A stretch of 64,000 nucleotides of DNA from Arcobacter arenosus. Its GTDB lineage: Bacteria > Campylobacterota > Campylobacteria > Campylobacterales > Arcobacteraceae. Both the position numbers and the translations under genes were made by a program. Location: the NCBI RefSeq assembly GCF_005771535.1, contig NZ_VANU01000001.1, forward strand, positions 310,001 to 374,000, in the 5' to 3' direction. This document shows positions 45,057 to 53,902 of this stretch, piece by piece; within the stretch, counting starts at the first letter, position 1; each line of letters opens with the position of its first letter. The notes under the pieces were generated by a model. The model was not told the DNA's origin. It was given only the letters and a program-made list of their open reading frames with translations, and made no database searches.

Positions 45057-45476
45057 TTATTTTCCAATAATAGTAGAAACAATCTTTCTACTACCACCAA
45101 AATCTCTATGTTCACCTAAATAAATCCCTTGCCAAGTTCCCATATTAAGTTGCCCATTTGTAATTGGAATTGTTAAACTTACTCCAAACAGTGAAGATTT
45201 TATATGTGCAGGCATATCATCATCACCCTCATAGGTATGTTTAAAGTATGATTTATTTGAGACAACATCATTTATAAAATTTTCCATATCACTTCTAACT
45301 GTTGGGTCACAGTTTTCATTTATAGTCAAACTTGCACTTGTATGTTTTATAAATAGATTTAATGTTCCTATTTCAAAATCTTTTATTTCTGGAAGATTTA
45401 AAAGTATTTCATCTGTGATTAGATGAAAACCTCGATTTTTTTTTCTTAGATTAAACTCTTTTTGTAAACTTTTCAT
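45057..45476 (-). CDS. YjbQ/UPF0047 family protein
   Basis: A 139-residue protein with the UPF0047 signature: FIKHTSASLTINENCDPTVRSDMENFIND, AHIKSSLFGVSLTIPITNGQLNMGTWQGIYLGEHRD. The family has weak thiamine phosphate synthase activity, but its true role is unclear. There is no ribosome-binding site; a perfect TATAAT ends five bases before the ATG, so the mRNA is probably leaderless. Confidence 0.9.
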   Translation of the reverse strand: MKSLQKEFNLRKKNRGFHLITDEILLNLPEIKDFEIGTLNLFIKHTSASLTINENCDPTVRSDMENFINDVVSNKSYFKHTYEGDDDMPAHIKSSLFGVSLTIPITNGQLNMGTWQGIYLGEHRDFGGSRKIVSTIIGK

Positions 45477-45481
45477 TGTTT

Positions 45482-45513
45482 ATTATAACAAAAGTTAAAT
45501 TTTTTAGTATAAT
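45482..45513. promoter_or_regulatory. Two divergent leaderless-type promoters
   Basis: Between two starts only 43 bases apart there are two perfect -10 elements. One TATAAT on the minus strand lies five bases before the yjbQ ATG; the other, at 45508-45513 on the + strand, lies six bases before the ATG at 45520. Both would start transcription at or next to the start codon, and neither gene has a ribosome-binding site. Confidence 0.6.
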
Positions 45514-45519
45514 TATTTT

Positions 45520-45834
45520 ATGGCAAAAAATGAAAAAATTCAAAAGAAAAAAACTCAGGCAAGACTATTTTTAGATATTTTGTTTAAAATATTAGTAGGT
45601 GTTGCAATTATTATCTTTATCTATATAGGGTTTACAAAAGTAAATTTTTCATCAGGAAAAATGGATTTTAAATCACCCAAAAAATCAAAATTTGAAGCAG
45701 ATGCCCCAGAAGAGTTAAAATGGTTTGACACCTTTAAAGGGATTGAAAATGTCCCATCAAAAAAACAAGAAAAAAAGAAAGAATCTGGTGATAGTTCAAC
45801 AGGATTTAATTACCAAGGCTTTCAAAATAAATAG
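45520..45834 (+). CDS. Single-pass membrane protein of unknown function
   Basis: A 104-residue protein with a basic N-terminus, one membrane helix (about 19-42), then a Lys/Ser-rich tail likely to lie in the periplasm. No family is recognised. It has no ribosome-binding site and a -10 element directly before its start codon. Its stop falls inside the hairpin that also ends the RND efflux operon. Confidence 0.65.
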   Translation: MAKNEKIQKKKTQARLFLDILFKILVGVAIIIFIYIGFTKVNFSSGKMDFKSPKKSKFEADAPEELKWFDTFKGIENVPSKKQEKKKESGDSSTGFNYQGFQNK

Positions 45835-45850
45835 GGAAAACCCTATTTAT
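45827..45850. terminator. Shared bidirectional terminator with both stop codons inside
   Basis: ATAAATAGGG pairs perfectly with CCCTATTTAT around AAAA, then CTTTTTT. It contains the TAG of the + strand membrane protein and the stop of the minus-strand RND transporter. Confidence 0.88.
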
Positions 45851-48800
45851 CTTTTTTAAAACTAAGTTTTTCTTTAATTTTAAGTACTCCAAAGAAGAAT
45901 AATGGAATAAATAAAACTCCAATTACAACTGCAGCAATCATACCACCAACAACAGTCGTACCAATAATATGTCTACTTGCACTACCTGCACCACTACTTA
46001 AAGCAAGTGGTAAAGTACCAACTATAAATGCTAGTGATGTCATTACAATAGGTCTAAATCTAAGTCTTGAGGCTTCAATTGTCGCATCAAATAAACTCAT
46101 ACCTGATTTCAATTTATCCATTGCAAACTCTACAATCAAAATTGCATTTTTAGCACTTAATCCAACAAGAGTAATAAGTCCTACTTGGAAATAAATATCT
46201 GCTTCTAATCCCCTTAACATTACAGCTAATGCCGCACCAAAAATTGCGAAAGGGATAGAGATAATAACTGCAAGTGGAATACTCCAACTCTCATAAAGTG
46301 CAGCTAGAATTAAGAATACAAATACAGCTGCATAAACTGCTGTTAAATCACCTTCAGTTTCTAATTTTTTCTCTTGATATGTTGTACCTGACCAAGCAAT
46401 AGTATAACCTTCAGGTAAAATTTCACTTGCTATCTCTTCAATTGCACTAGTTGCATCACTTGATGCAAATCCAAATGCTGGAGATCCTGTTACTTTTGCT
46501 GCATTAAACATATTAAATCTTTGAATAACACTTGCGTTTACAGTTCTATCAAGGGTAATTAATTCACTTAATGGAACATAATTATTTGTTGCAGATTTAA
46601 CAAAAGTATTTTTAAATTGTTCTTTTGTTGCTCTATATTGTGATTCAGACTGAATATTTACATGGAATGTTCTGCCATATAGATTGAAGTCATTGATATA
46701 ACCTTGACCATAAGTGTTCTGAATAACACTAAAAATAGAATCAAAAGATACATTCATAGCTTTTGCTTTATCTTTATCAATATTTAGCATATACTTTGGA
46801 ACATTTGTATTTAATGTTGTTCTAACACCAGTTAACCTAGGATCTGCACTTGCTTTTGCAATAATATCTTGTGTAAATTTATTTAGTGTTGCTAAGTCTC
46901 CACCTGTTCTATCTTGAATCCACATTTCAAAACCACCAGTTGTACTCATACCCATGATTGGAGGTGGATTTACAGGCAATACAAAGGCTTCTTTACTTGT
47001 AGCCATAAATTGCCCCATCAATCTTCCTGCAATTGCTTGAGAATTTTGATTTGGTAAGGGTCTTTCATCCCATGGTTTTAATCTTGCAAACATAAGTGCT
47101 GCATCTGTTTTATAAGCAAATGTTGCAATATCAAGTCCTGTTATATTACCAGTTGAAATAATCTCTTTATCAGCTAATAATTGCTGTTCAATACCATCTG
47201 TTATTTTTGCAGTTTCACCTAAAGAGGTTGAAGGCATAGCATAAGCAAATACCATTAAAACACCTTTATCTTCAGTTGGTACAAGTCCCCCTGGTGTTTT
47301 TTGCATAATTGAATATGTTGCATATAATAAAATACCAAACAATGCCAATGAGAAGAACCATAATCTAATAGTTTGTTTTGTAATACCAATAAATATCTTC
47401 GTAGACCAATCAAAAAACTCATTGAATTTTCTAATAGGCCAAATTGGTTCTGGTTCATGTTTTCGCAAAAATATTGCACATAATGCAGGAGTTAAAGTCA
47501 AGGCAACAAGTCCTGAAATAACTACGGCCATTACAATAGTTATGGCAAACTGTTTATACATAACCCCACTAAATCCACCAGTAAGTGCTGCAGGGATAAA
47601 TACAGCAGATAAAACAAGAATAATTGCTACAAGTGGAGTAGTTAACTCTTTCATCGCATCAATAGTTGCATCTTTTACAGAAATATCATTTTTAGTTCTT
47701 AAGTTTCTTTCAACATTTTCAATTACAATAATGGCATCATCAACAACCAAACCAATGGCTAGAATCATACCAAATAGTGTAAGTAGGTTAATAGAAAACC
47801 CTGCTGCATAAAGTCCTGCAAAAGTACCAATAACTGAAACAGGAATAGCAAGAACTGGAATAATCGTTGCTCTAAAATTACCTAAGAATAAATAAATTAA
47901 AATAATTACAAATACAATTGCTTCAAGTAATGTTTTAACAACCTCTTTAATTGATTGGTCAACAAAAAGTGTTGCATCATAGGGAACTTGATATTCTAAA
48001 TCTTCTGGAAAATTTGCAGAGATTTCATTTAAAGTTTCAGTTAGTGCTGCAGAAACTTCAAGAGCATTTGCACCAGGAGCTAAGAAAATACCAACTGGAA
48101 TCATAGGTTCACCAGAATATTTACCATTTGTATATGTTGAATCTGAACCTAACTCAACTTTTGCAATATCTTTTAACTTAAGTGTTGAACCATCAGCATT
48201 TGATCTAACAATTATCTCTTTAAACTCTGCAACATTTTTAAGTCGCCCTTCTGTTGAAACAGAATAAGTAAAAGGAGTTACATTTTCAATTGGTGCAGCT
48301 CCAACACTACCTGTTGAGTATTGATTATTTTGCTCAGAAATAATTGATCTAACTTCTGCTGGACTTATATCATAAAACTTTAATTTTTCTGGGTCGATTA
48401 ATACTCTAATAGCATAATCTTTAGAACCAAATACTCTAGCTTCACCAATACCTTTAATTCTTTTAATATCATCTAATACATTTACAGTTAAATAATTTGA
48501 AATCCATGTTGTGTCGTGAACTGATTCTTTAGATGTAAATGCTAAAACTTTTAACATATCAGGAGATCTTTCAGCAACAGAGATACCCTGTCTTTGCACT
48601 TCACTAGGAAGTGAGCTAAGTGCTAATTGAACTCTATTGTTTACATCAACTTTTGCTTGGTCAACATCAGTACCAACTGCAAATATAATACTCATACTTA
48701 AAACACCACTTGGAGAAGCAGTTGTAGACATATATGTCATATTATCTACACCATTAATAGCATTCTCTAAAACTGGAGCAACAGTACTTGAAAGTGTACT

Positions 48801-48965
48801 TGCATCAGCTCCTGGATAAGTTGCACTCACATTAATTTGTGGTGGAGTAACAGCTGGGTACTCTTTTACAGGTAAAATATTTATAGATATTAAACCTGCA
48901 AGAATAATTATAATAGACACAACTGTTGCGAAAATTGGTCTATTAATAAAAAACTTTGAAAACAT
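45843..48965 (-). CDS. RND (HAE1/AcrB-type) efflux permease
   Basis: A 1040-residue inner-membrane proton-driven pump of the hydrophobe/amphiphile efflux type. There are 12 helices and two large periplasmic loops. The proton-relay aspartate pair is in GLVVDDAIIVIENVERN, and the N-terminus FFINRPIFATVVSIIIILAGL is typical. It forms a tripartite pump with the adaptor and outer-membrane protein encoded upstream in the same operon. The AAGG site lies in the end of the adaptor gene, two bases away. Substrates are likely drugs, bile-like compounds or solvents. Confidence 0.96.
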   Translation of the reverse strand: MFSKFFINRPIFATVVSIIIILAGLISINILPVKEYPAVTPPQINVSATYPGADASTLSSTVAPVLENAINGVDNMTYMSTTASPSGVLSMSIIFAVGTDVDQAKVDVNNRVQLALSSLPSEVQRQGISVAERSPDMLKVLAFTSKESVHDTTWISNYLTVNVLDDIKRIKGIGEARVFGSKDYAIRVLIDPEKLKFYDISPAEVRSIISEQNNQYSTGSVGAAPIENVTPFTYSVSTEGRLKNVAEFKEIIVRSNADGSTLKLKDIAKVELGSDSTYTNGKYSGEPMIPVGIFLAPGANALEVSAALTETLNEISANFPEDLEYQVPYDATLFVDQSIKEVVKTLLEAIVFVIILIYLFLGNFRATIIPVLAIPVSVIGTFAGLYAAGFSINLLTLFGMILAIGLVVDDAIIVIENVERNLRTKNDISVKDATIDAMKELTTPLVAIILVLSAVFIPAALTGGFSGVMYKQFAITIVMAVVISGLVALTLTPALCAIFLRKHEPEPIWPIRKFNEFFDWSTKIFIGITKQTIRLWFFSLALFGILLYATYSIMQKTPGGLVPTEDKGVLMVFAYAMPSTSLGETAKITDGIEQQLLADKEIISTGNITGLDIATFAYKTDAALMFARLKPWDERPLPNQNSQAIAGRLMGQFMATSKEAFVLPVNPPPIMGMSTTGGFEMWIQDRTGGDLATLNKFTQDIIAKASADPRLTGVRTTLNTNVPKYMLNIDKDKAKAMNVSFDSIFSVIQNTYGQGYINDFNLYGRTFHVNIQSESQYRATKEQFKNTFVKSATNNYVPLSELITLDRTVNASVIQRFNMFNAAKVTGSPAFGFASSDATSAIEEIASEILPEGYTIAWSGTTYQEKKLETEGDLTAVYAAVFVFLILAALYESWSIPLAVIISIPFAIFGAALAVMLRGLEADIYFQVGLITLVGLSAKNAILIVEFAMDKLKSGMSLFDATIEASRLRFRPIVMTSLAFIVGTLPLALSSGAGSASRHIIGTTVVGGMIAAVVIGVLFIPLFFFGVLKIKEKLSFKKDK

Positions 48966-48967
48966 AT

Positions 48968-50104
48968 TTATTTACCTTGTTCGTTTATAACTTTGTCAAC
49001 AGTTACTGGATTTCCTGGCTTAATTCTAAAGAAATTATTTACGAATACTCTATCTCCACTTTTTACCATACCACCAGCAACAATATATTTATCGCCACTC
49101 TCTTTTCCTGGTACTATTGGTCTAACTCCAACTTTACCACCCTCATCAACCATTACAATTGTTCCCATAGGATTTTGTAAAACTGCTTTTTGAGGAACTG
49201 TTATTACATTTTTTTGTACAATACCACTTAAGGCAACTCTTGCAAAGCTTCCAGCCATAAGCTTTTGTTCTGTGTTATCAACGATTGCTCTCATTTTTAC
49301 AGTTGATGTATTTTCATTTGTGTTTACATCAATAAAATCAACGAAACCCTTTACTCCTGATGGTTTTCCATTTAAGATAACATCTACTTCAATTTTCCCA
49401 TTTTCAGGTAATGTCCATAAACCATTTTTAATATTTATATAATCACTCATTGGCATAGAAAAATCTAAATAAACTTTATCATTTTGAGTAATTGTAACAA
49501 GTGCCATAGGAGGATTTGATGTAACTAAGTTACCTAAATCAACTGCTTTTAATCCAGTAACTCCTGAAATTGGAGCTTTTACTTTTGTATAATCTAAATT
49601 AATTTTTGCTTGTTTTAATTGTGCTTTTGCAGCTGAAACAGATGCTAAAGCATTTTGATAAGCTGATAATGTTGTATCTCTTTGTTCTGTAGTAACAGCT
49701 TTACTTTTATATAGTTTTTTTATTCTTTCCCAGCTTCTAGTTGCATTTTCTAAAGTTGCTTCTGCCATTTTAAGTGAAGCTTGAGCGGCATCAACCTGAG
49801 CTTGATAGATATCATCTTCAATTGTAAATAACTCTTGTCCTTTTTTTACTTTTTCACCTTCATTAAAATGCATTGCTTCCAAAACACCTAAAACCCTTGA
49901 ATAAACAACAGCTTGACTTAATGGTTCAATAGAAGCAGGATATTTTAAACTAATTGCAAAATTTGAAGCTTCAGGTACAACATATACATCCGCTTTAGGA
50001 GCTGGCATTTGTTGTCCAGCTGGAGCTCCTGCTGCATTCATATTTGTTGAAAGTGCAATAAATGTTATTGCTGAACCTATAAATAAATTTTTAATCATTA
50101 TCAT
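48968..50104 (-). CDS. RND efflux periplasmic adaptor
   Basis: A 378-residue membrane-fusion protein with a signal sequence (about 1-24). It has a lipoyl/barrel-sandwich segment (VVYSRVLGVLEAMHFNEGEKVKKGQELFTIED), an alpha hairpin (about 100-165) and the second lipoyl half (IKAPISGVTGLKAVDLGNLVT-like region). It bridges the RND pump and the TolC-like channel. Its start overlaps the TolC gene stop by four bases. Confidence 0.94.
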   Translation of the reverse strand: MIMIKNLFIGSAITFIALSTNMNAAGAPAGQQMPAPKADVYVVPEASNFAISLKYPASIEPLSQAVVYSRVLGVLEAMHFNEGEKVKKGQELFTIEDDIYQAQVDAAQASLKMAEATLENATRSWERIKKLYKSKAVTTEQRDTTLSAYQNALASVSAAKAQLKQAKINLDYTKVKAPISGVTGLKAVDLGNLVTSNPPMALVTITQNDKVYLDFSMPMSDYINIKNGLWTLPENGKIEVDVILNGKPSGVKGFVDFIDVNTNENTSTVKMRAIVDNTEQKLMAGSFARVALSGIVQKNVITVPQKAVLQNPMGTIVMVDEGGKVGVRPIVPGKESGDKYIVAGGMVKSGDRVFVNNFFRIKPGNPVTVDKVINEQGK

Positions 50105-51339
50105 TTGATATACTCCTCTAGCGTTTCACCACTATAATAAATTATGTTTGCTTTTCTTACTTCTAAATCATATAATGCAACTTTTAATGAACTTTCTGCA
50201 CTATATTTTTCTGTTAATGCTTGTAGATATGAAATATTATCAACTATTCCATTTTCATATTGTGCTTTAATTAAGTCGTATGCACTATTTGCTGCTTTTA
50301 ATCCAGCTTTTGCTGATTCAATTTTTAATTTACCAATTTCAAAAGCTCTTTTTGCTAGTTTTAAATCTACATTAGCTTTATTTTTTTCATATTCATATTG
50401 TGATTTTAAAGCTAAGTATTGTTTGTATGCCGCTTCATATGATTTATTTGTTGCACCAAAATCAAAAATGTTCCAAGATAAATTAATTGTTGAAAGATTT
50501 CTTTCATAATCATCAGAAGCTGTACTTAAACTTCCGCCATTGTCATAATCATAATCACTATATGAAAGTGTGTTATTAAAACTTACAGTTGGTAGATTTC
50601 CACTTTTTGTTGCTTTTGCATTTGATTTTAATGCTTCTAATTGATATTCTAAAGCTTTAATATCTGCTCTTAGTTTAAGTTCTTTTGATTCATATTCTTT
50701 AACACTTGAACCATTTTCAATAGTTACAGATTGACCTAAAATATATTCTAAGTTATGAGTAATTGTTTGAATATTTAATTCCAACTCATGTAACTCTACA
50801 TTTGCAATTTCGATATTTGATATTATTTTTTGAACCTCGTCTTCAGTTGTAGTACCAGCATCTAAAAATTTTTTTAATCTACTATATTGAGCTTGTAACT
50901 GTTCAATCTCTTGAAGTTTTGTCTCTTTTTGTGCAATATATGAAAGATAATTGTAATAATAACTTACAACTTGTAAAGCAGTTTGATTTGTCAAATCTTC
51001 TAAACTCTTAGTTGAACTTTTGATTGTAGAATCATAGTAATCAAATGTGTTACCTTTTTTTCCTCCATCATAGATAACATAATCTAAACTTCCTTGAATA
51101 CTTGCAGTTTTTTCTGGCATTCCTGAAGTCTCTTTTGTGTTATATCTATAACTTCCCCCAAGATTTATTTGTGGCATATAAGAACTTTTAACACTATCAT
51201 AAGTATCTTTAGTACTTTCTATACCTATTCTAGATGAATCAATCATCTTATTATTTTTTGATAATTCTATTAACTGTAAAAGATTTTCACCAAATAATGA
51301 AAATGGAACAATTAATAAAAACACTAAACTCTTTCTCAT
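50101..51339 (-). CDS. TolC-family outer-membrane efflux protein
   Basis: A 412-residue protein with a signal peptide (cleavage near FSLFGEN) and two OEP repeats. Helical segments such as ALQVVSYYYNYLSYIAQKETKLQEIEQLQ and the second-half LSWNIFDFGATNKSYEAAYKQY match the family. It forms the trimeric exit duct of the tripartite pump. AAGGAAAA precedes the start; a DUF2798 gene lies 14 bases upstream in the operon. Confidence 0.93.
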   Translation of the reverse strand: MRKSLVFLLIVPFSLFGENLLQLIELSKNNKMIDSSRIGIESTKDTYDSVKSSYMPQINLGGSYRYNTKETSGMPEKTASIQGSLDYVIYDGGKKGNTFDYYDSTIKSSTKSLEDLTNQTALQVVSYYYNYLSYIAQKETKLQEIEQLQAQYSRLKKFLDAGTTTEDEVQKIISNIEIANVELHELELNIQTITHNLEYILGQSVTIENGSSVKEYESKELKLRADIKALEYQLEALKSNAKATKSGNLPTVSFNNTLSYSDYDYDNGGSLSTASDDYERNLSTINLSWNIFDFGATNKSYEAAYKQYLALKSQYEYEKNKANVDLKLAKRAFEIGKLKIESAKAGLKAANSAYDLIKAQYENGIVDNISYLQALTEKYSAESSLKVALYDLEVRKANIIYYSGETLEEYIK

Positions 51340-51353
51340 TTTTTTTCCTTGTA

Positions 51354-51581
51354 TTAATTCTTTTTTATTACCATATTTGTAAGTTTATGCACAAAAGGTG
51401 CAACAACAAATATTATTGGGAAAGCTACAATAAAAGCTTTCCAATATGCTTCTAACCATAATGAAACAAAACCATCAATAAAACCTAAGTTTATAAAAGT
51501 AATCACTCCACTCATTAAAAAACTCATCAGAGAAGACATAAAAAAAGCAAAAACTACTCTTTGATATTTTGATGGAATCAT
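51354..51581 (-). CDS. DUF2798 membrane protein
   Basis: A 75-residue protein with two membrane helices (SLMSFLMSGVITFINLG and AFIVAFPIIFVVAPFV), matching the small DUF2798 family. Its function is unknown, but such genes often accompany efflux operons. It overlaps the TetR gene stop by four bases (ATGA), so regulator, DUF2798 and pump genes form one operon. Confidence 0.83.
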   Translation of the reverse strand: MIPSKYQRVVFAFFMSSLMSFLMSGVITFINLGFIDGFVSLWLEAYWKAFIVAFPIIFVVAPFVHKLTNMVIKKN

Positions 51582-52180
51582 TTATCTACCTCTATTAATT
51601 TGAAAATCGTATTTATAAACTTTTCAAAATCTTCCTTTGCATCATAATTAGCTTGACTCATTTTTCTAATAGTTAACCCCTTTTGATAAGTTAATATTCC
51701 ATCAGCTAAATCAAGTGATTCCTCTTTTAATTCTCCACTTTCTATACCTTCAGCAAAAATTTTTTCAAGTTCAACTCGAAAAAACTCATTTTTATTACAA
51801 TTAAATTCTTTCATTGAAAGATTATCGTCTGATAACACGATAGAGAGAAACTCTTTATAGCCATTAAACTTTTTTACTAATTCAGGGTCATCACTTAATA
51901 CAAACTCAAAAAAAAGTTCAATTTTTTCCCTTATTGTTGTAAGTTTTTCTACCTCTTTTAAAAACTTTCTATGATGTTCTTCAATATGAATATTTATAAT
52001 TTGGAAAATAATATCATCTTTGTTTTCAAAATATTCATAGATTGTTCCTTTCCCAATTCCAGCAGCTTTTGCTACCTGAGCAACGGTAAGATTTTTCATT
52101 CCAACTTCATATATAAGTTCACGGCATGATAAAGCTACTTCTCTTCTTTTTTCTTCTTTATTAATTTTTCTAGGACTCAA
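51578..52180 (-). CDS. TetR-family regulator of the efflux operon
   Basis: A 200-residue TetR/AcrR-type repressor. The helix-turn-helix is ELIYEVGMKNLTVAQVAKAAGIGKGTIYEYFENKDDI; the rest is the helical ligand-binding and dimer domain. It is the first gene of the efflux operon. Two palindromes fitting TetR sites lie upstream (52230-52242 and 52287-52303). It probably represses the operon until a pump substrate binds. Confidence 0.92.
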   Translation of the reverse strand: MSPRKINKEEKRREVALSCRELIYEVGMKNLTVAQVAKAAGIGKGTIYEYFENKDDIIFQIINIHIEEHHRKFLKEVEKLTTIREKIELFFEFVLSDDPELVKKFNGYKEFLSIVLSDDNLSMKEFNCNKNEFFRVELEKIFAEGIESGELKEESLDLADGILTYQKGLTIRKMSQANYDAKEDFEKFINTIFKLIEVDK

Positions 52181-52229
52181 TATAGTACCTCCTTTGGGTT
52201 ACAAATAATTAACCATATAACTTTTTGAC

Positions 52230-52303
52230 TGACCGTCGGTCAATTTATGTTGAATTATATCAATCAAAACTTAATGATATATTAATACTGACCAGTAGTC
52301 AGT
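52230..52303 (-). promoter_or_regulatory. Two TetR-type operators before the efflux operon
   Basis: TGACCG-T-CGGTCA at 52230-52242 is the classic TetR/AcrR palindrome. ACTGAC-CAGTA-GTCAGT at 52287-52303 is a second, related one 57 bases further from the gene. Both are in the promoter region shared only by the efflux operon. Confidence 0.72.
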
Positions 52304-52331
52304 TGAAACAGATAAAAAGATATACTGCCTT

Positions 52332-53789
52332 TTAAGAGGAACAACTAAGTTTTATATTTGAGTAGTCAAGGGGTGTTGGTTTTGCATATCTTTCAAACTC
52401 TTTATGTTCAGAAAAAGGGTTTTGGGCGATTTTTAATAAATCATTTACTAAAGAGAAATCACCCTCTTGAGCTTTTTCTATAGCTTCTTGGAGCATGTAG
52501 TTTTTAATTATAAACTTAGGATTAGTTTTTTTCATAAGCTTTTTCATTTTTGAAAAATCTTGTTTTTGTATTTTTATTGCTTCTTTGTATTTCTCAAACC
52601 AGCTTTCTAGAGGAGCCCTAAATACAGCTATATCCAAAATTGATGAGATATTATCAAAGTTTTCTAGTTTTGTAAGTTCGTAAAAAAAACAATTATAATC
52701 TATCTTTGCTTCTTCTAAAGCCTCAAGTAAAGTAATCATCAAATCTAAGTTTTCATCATCACTTAACTTTATATCTAAACCCAATCTTTCATTCATTATT
52801 TTTAAATACTCTTCTTGCTGTTTAGACATAAATGTTTTTAAATATGACATTAGTTTTTGAAAATTGCAAATTTTACCCAAAACAAAAGCCAATACTTCTA
52901 AGTTCCATCTAGCAACTTCTGGCTGATTGTTATATGAATATCTTCCTTCCATATCTGTATGATTACAAATAGAATGTTTTGAGAACTGATCCATAAAAGC
53001 AAATGGTCCATAATCAATAGTAAGTCCTGCAATTGAAAAGTTATCAGTGTTTATAACCCCATGTTGAAAGCCATATGCCATCCATTGAGCCAATAGTTTT
53101 GCACTTTTATCCACTAATTCAAAATACATCTTCTCGTATTTATTCTCATCATTTTTTAGGTGTGGATATGATTGATTAATCACATAATTAGCTAATTGTT
53201 TTAGATTTTTTTCAGGTTCACGTCCTCTTGAGAAAAACTCAAAGGTTCCTATTCTAACCCAAGAAGGAGATAATCTTAAAACAATTGCACCTGTTTCTTT
53301 TTCCATATAATCTCTATAAACTTCATGACTTGAACCAATTAAGGCTAAGGCTCTTGTTGTAGGGATTTCTAGAGCGTTCATTGCTTCACTTATAATATAT
53401 TCTCTAATAGATGACCTTAAAACTGCTCTTCCATCTCCTTGTCTTGAATACTTTGTAAGCCCTGAGCCTTTTGTTTGAAGATGCCAATTATTTATATGTC
53501 CAAGATTTATAGCTCTTCCATCACCAAGCTGTGGAACAAAATATCCAAACTGATGACCTGCATATGCCATTGCAAAAGGGATACTACCTTCTAAAACTTT
53601 TTGACCATTAATAAATTTTACAAAATCTTTGGTTTCACATTCTTCGTAATCTAAATTGATTAAATCACATGCGTTTTTACTGTAACTTATTAAGAAAGGA
53701 TTATTTAAAGGTGTTGCATTAACTTTTTCATAAAACTTTTTATCAAATTGAAAATAGTCTACTTCAAGTTTTAATTCATCTAATTTCAT
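52332..53789 (-). CDS. selO: SelO (YdiU) pseudokinase-fold protein AMPylase
   Basis: A 485-residue SelO-family protein. Landmarks are AGHQFGYFVPQLGDGRAINLG, KGSGLTKYSRQGDGRAVLRSSIREYI and the metal-binding HGVINTDNFSIAGLTIDYGPFAFMD. SelO transfers AMP from ATP to Ser, Thr or Tyr of other proteins and is linked to redox stress. No selenocysteine is present at the C-terminus (it ends with KLSCSS), as in most bacterial forms. The start at 53789 (MKLDELKL) is preferred over a TTG ten codons upstream; neither has a strong ribosome-binding site. Confidence 0.92.
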   Translation of the reverse strand: MKLDELKLEVDYFQFDKKFYEKVNATPLNNPFLISYSKNACDLINLDYEECETKDFVKFINGQKVLEGSIPFAMAYAGHQFGYFVPQLGDGRAINLGHINNWHLQTKGSGLTKYSRQGDGRAVLRSSIREYIISEAMNALEIPTTRALALIGSSHEVYRDYMEKETGAIVLRLSPSWVRIGTFEFFSRGREPEKNLKQLANYVINQSYPHLKNDENKYEKMYFELVDKSAKLLAQWMAYGFQHGVINTDNFSIAGLTIDYGPFAFMDQFSKHSICNHTDMEGRYSYNNQPEVARWNLEVLAFVLGKICNFQKLMSYLKTFMSKQQEEYLKIMNERLGLDIKLSDDENLDLMITLLEALEEAKIDYNCFFYELTKLENFDNISSILDIAVFRAPLESWFEKYKEAIKIQKQDFSKMKKLMKKTNPKFIIKNYMLQEAIEKAQEGDFSLVNDLLKIAQNPFSEHKEFERYAKPTPLDYSNIKLSCSS

Positions 53790-53902
53790 ACTTATACTTT
53801 TTTCTTTTGAATTTATCAAATTAAGTTAAATAAACCTTATTTAACTTTGATTACTTTACTTTTTTAATCTAAATGCAAATATAATTCCTCCAAAGGAAAT
53901 AA

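Noticed and set aside
47422-47811. A 129-codon open frame antisense to the RND pump gene
   Set aside because: It lies wholly inside the conserved RND coding sequence, has no ribosome-binding site, and its composition is the mirror of the real gene.
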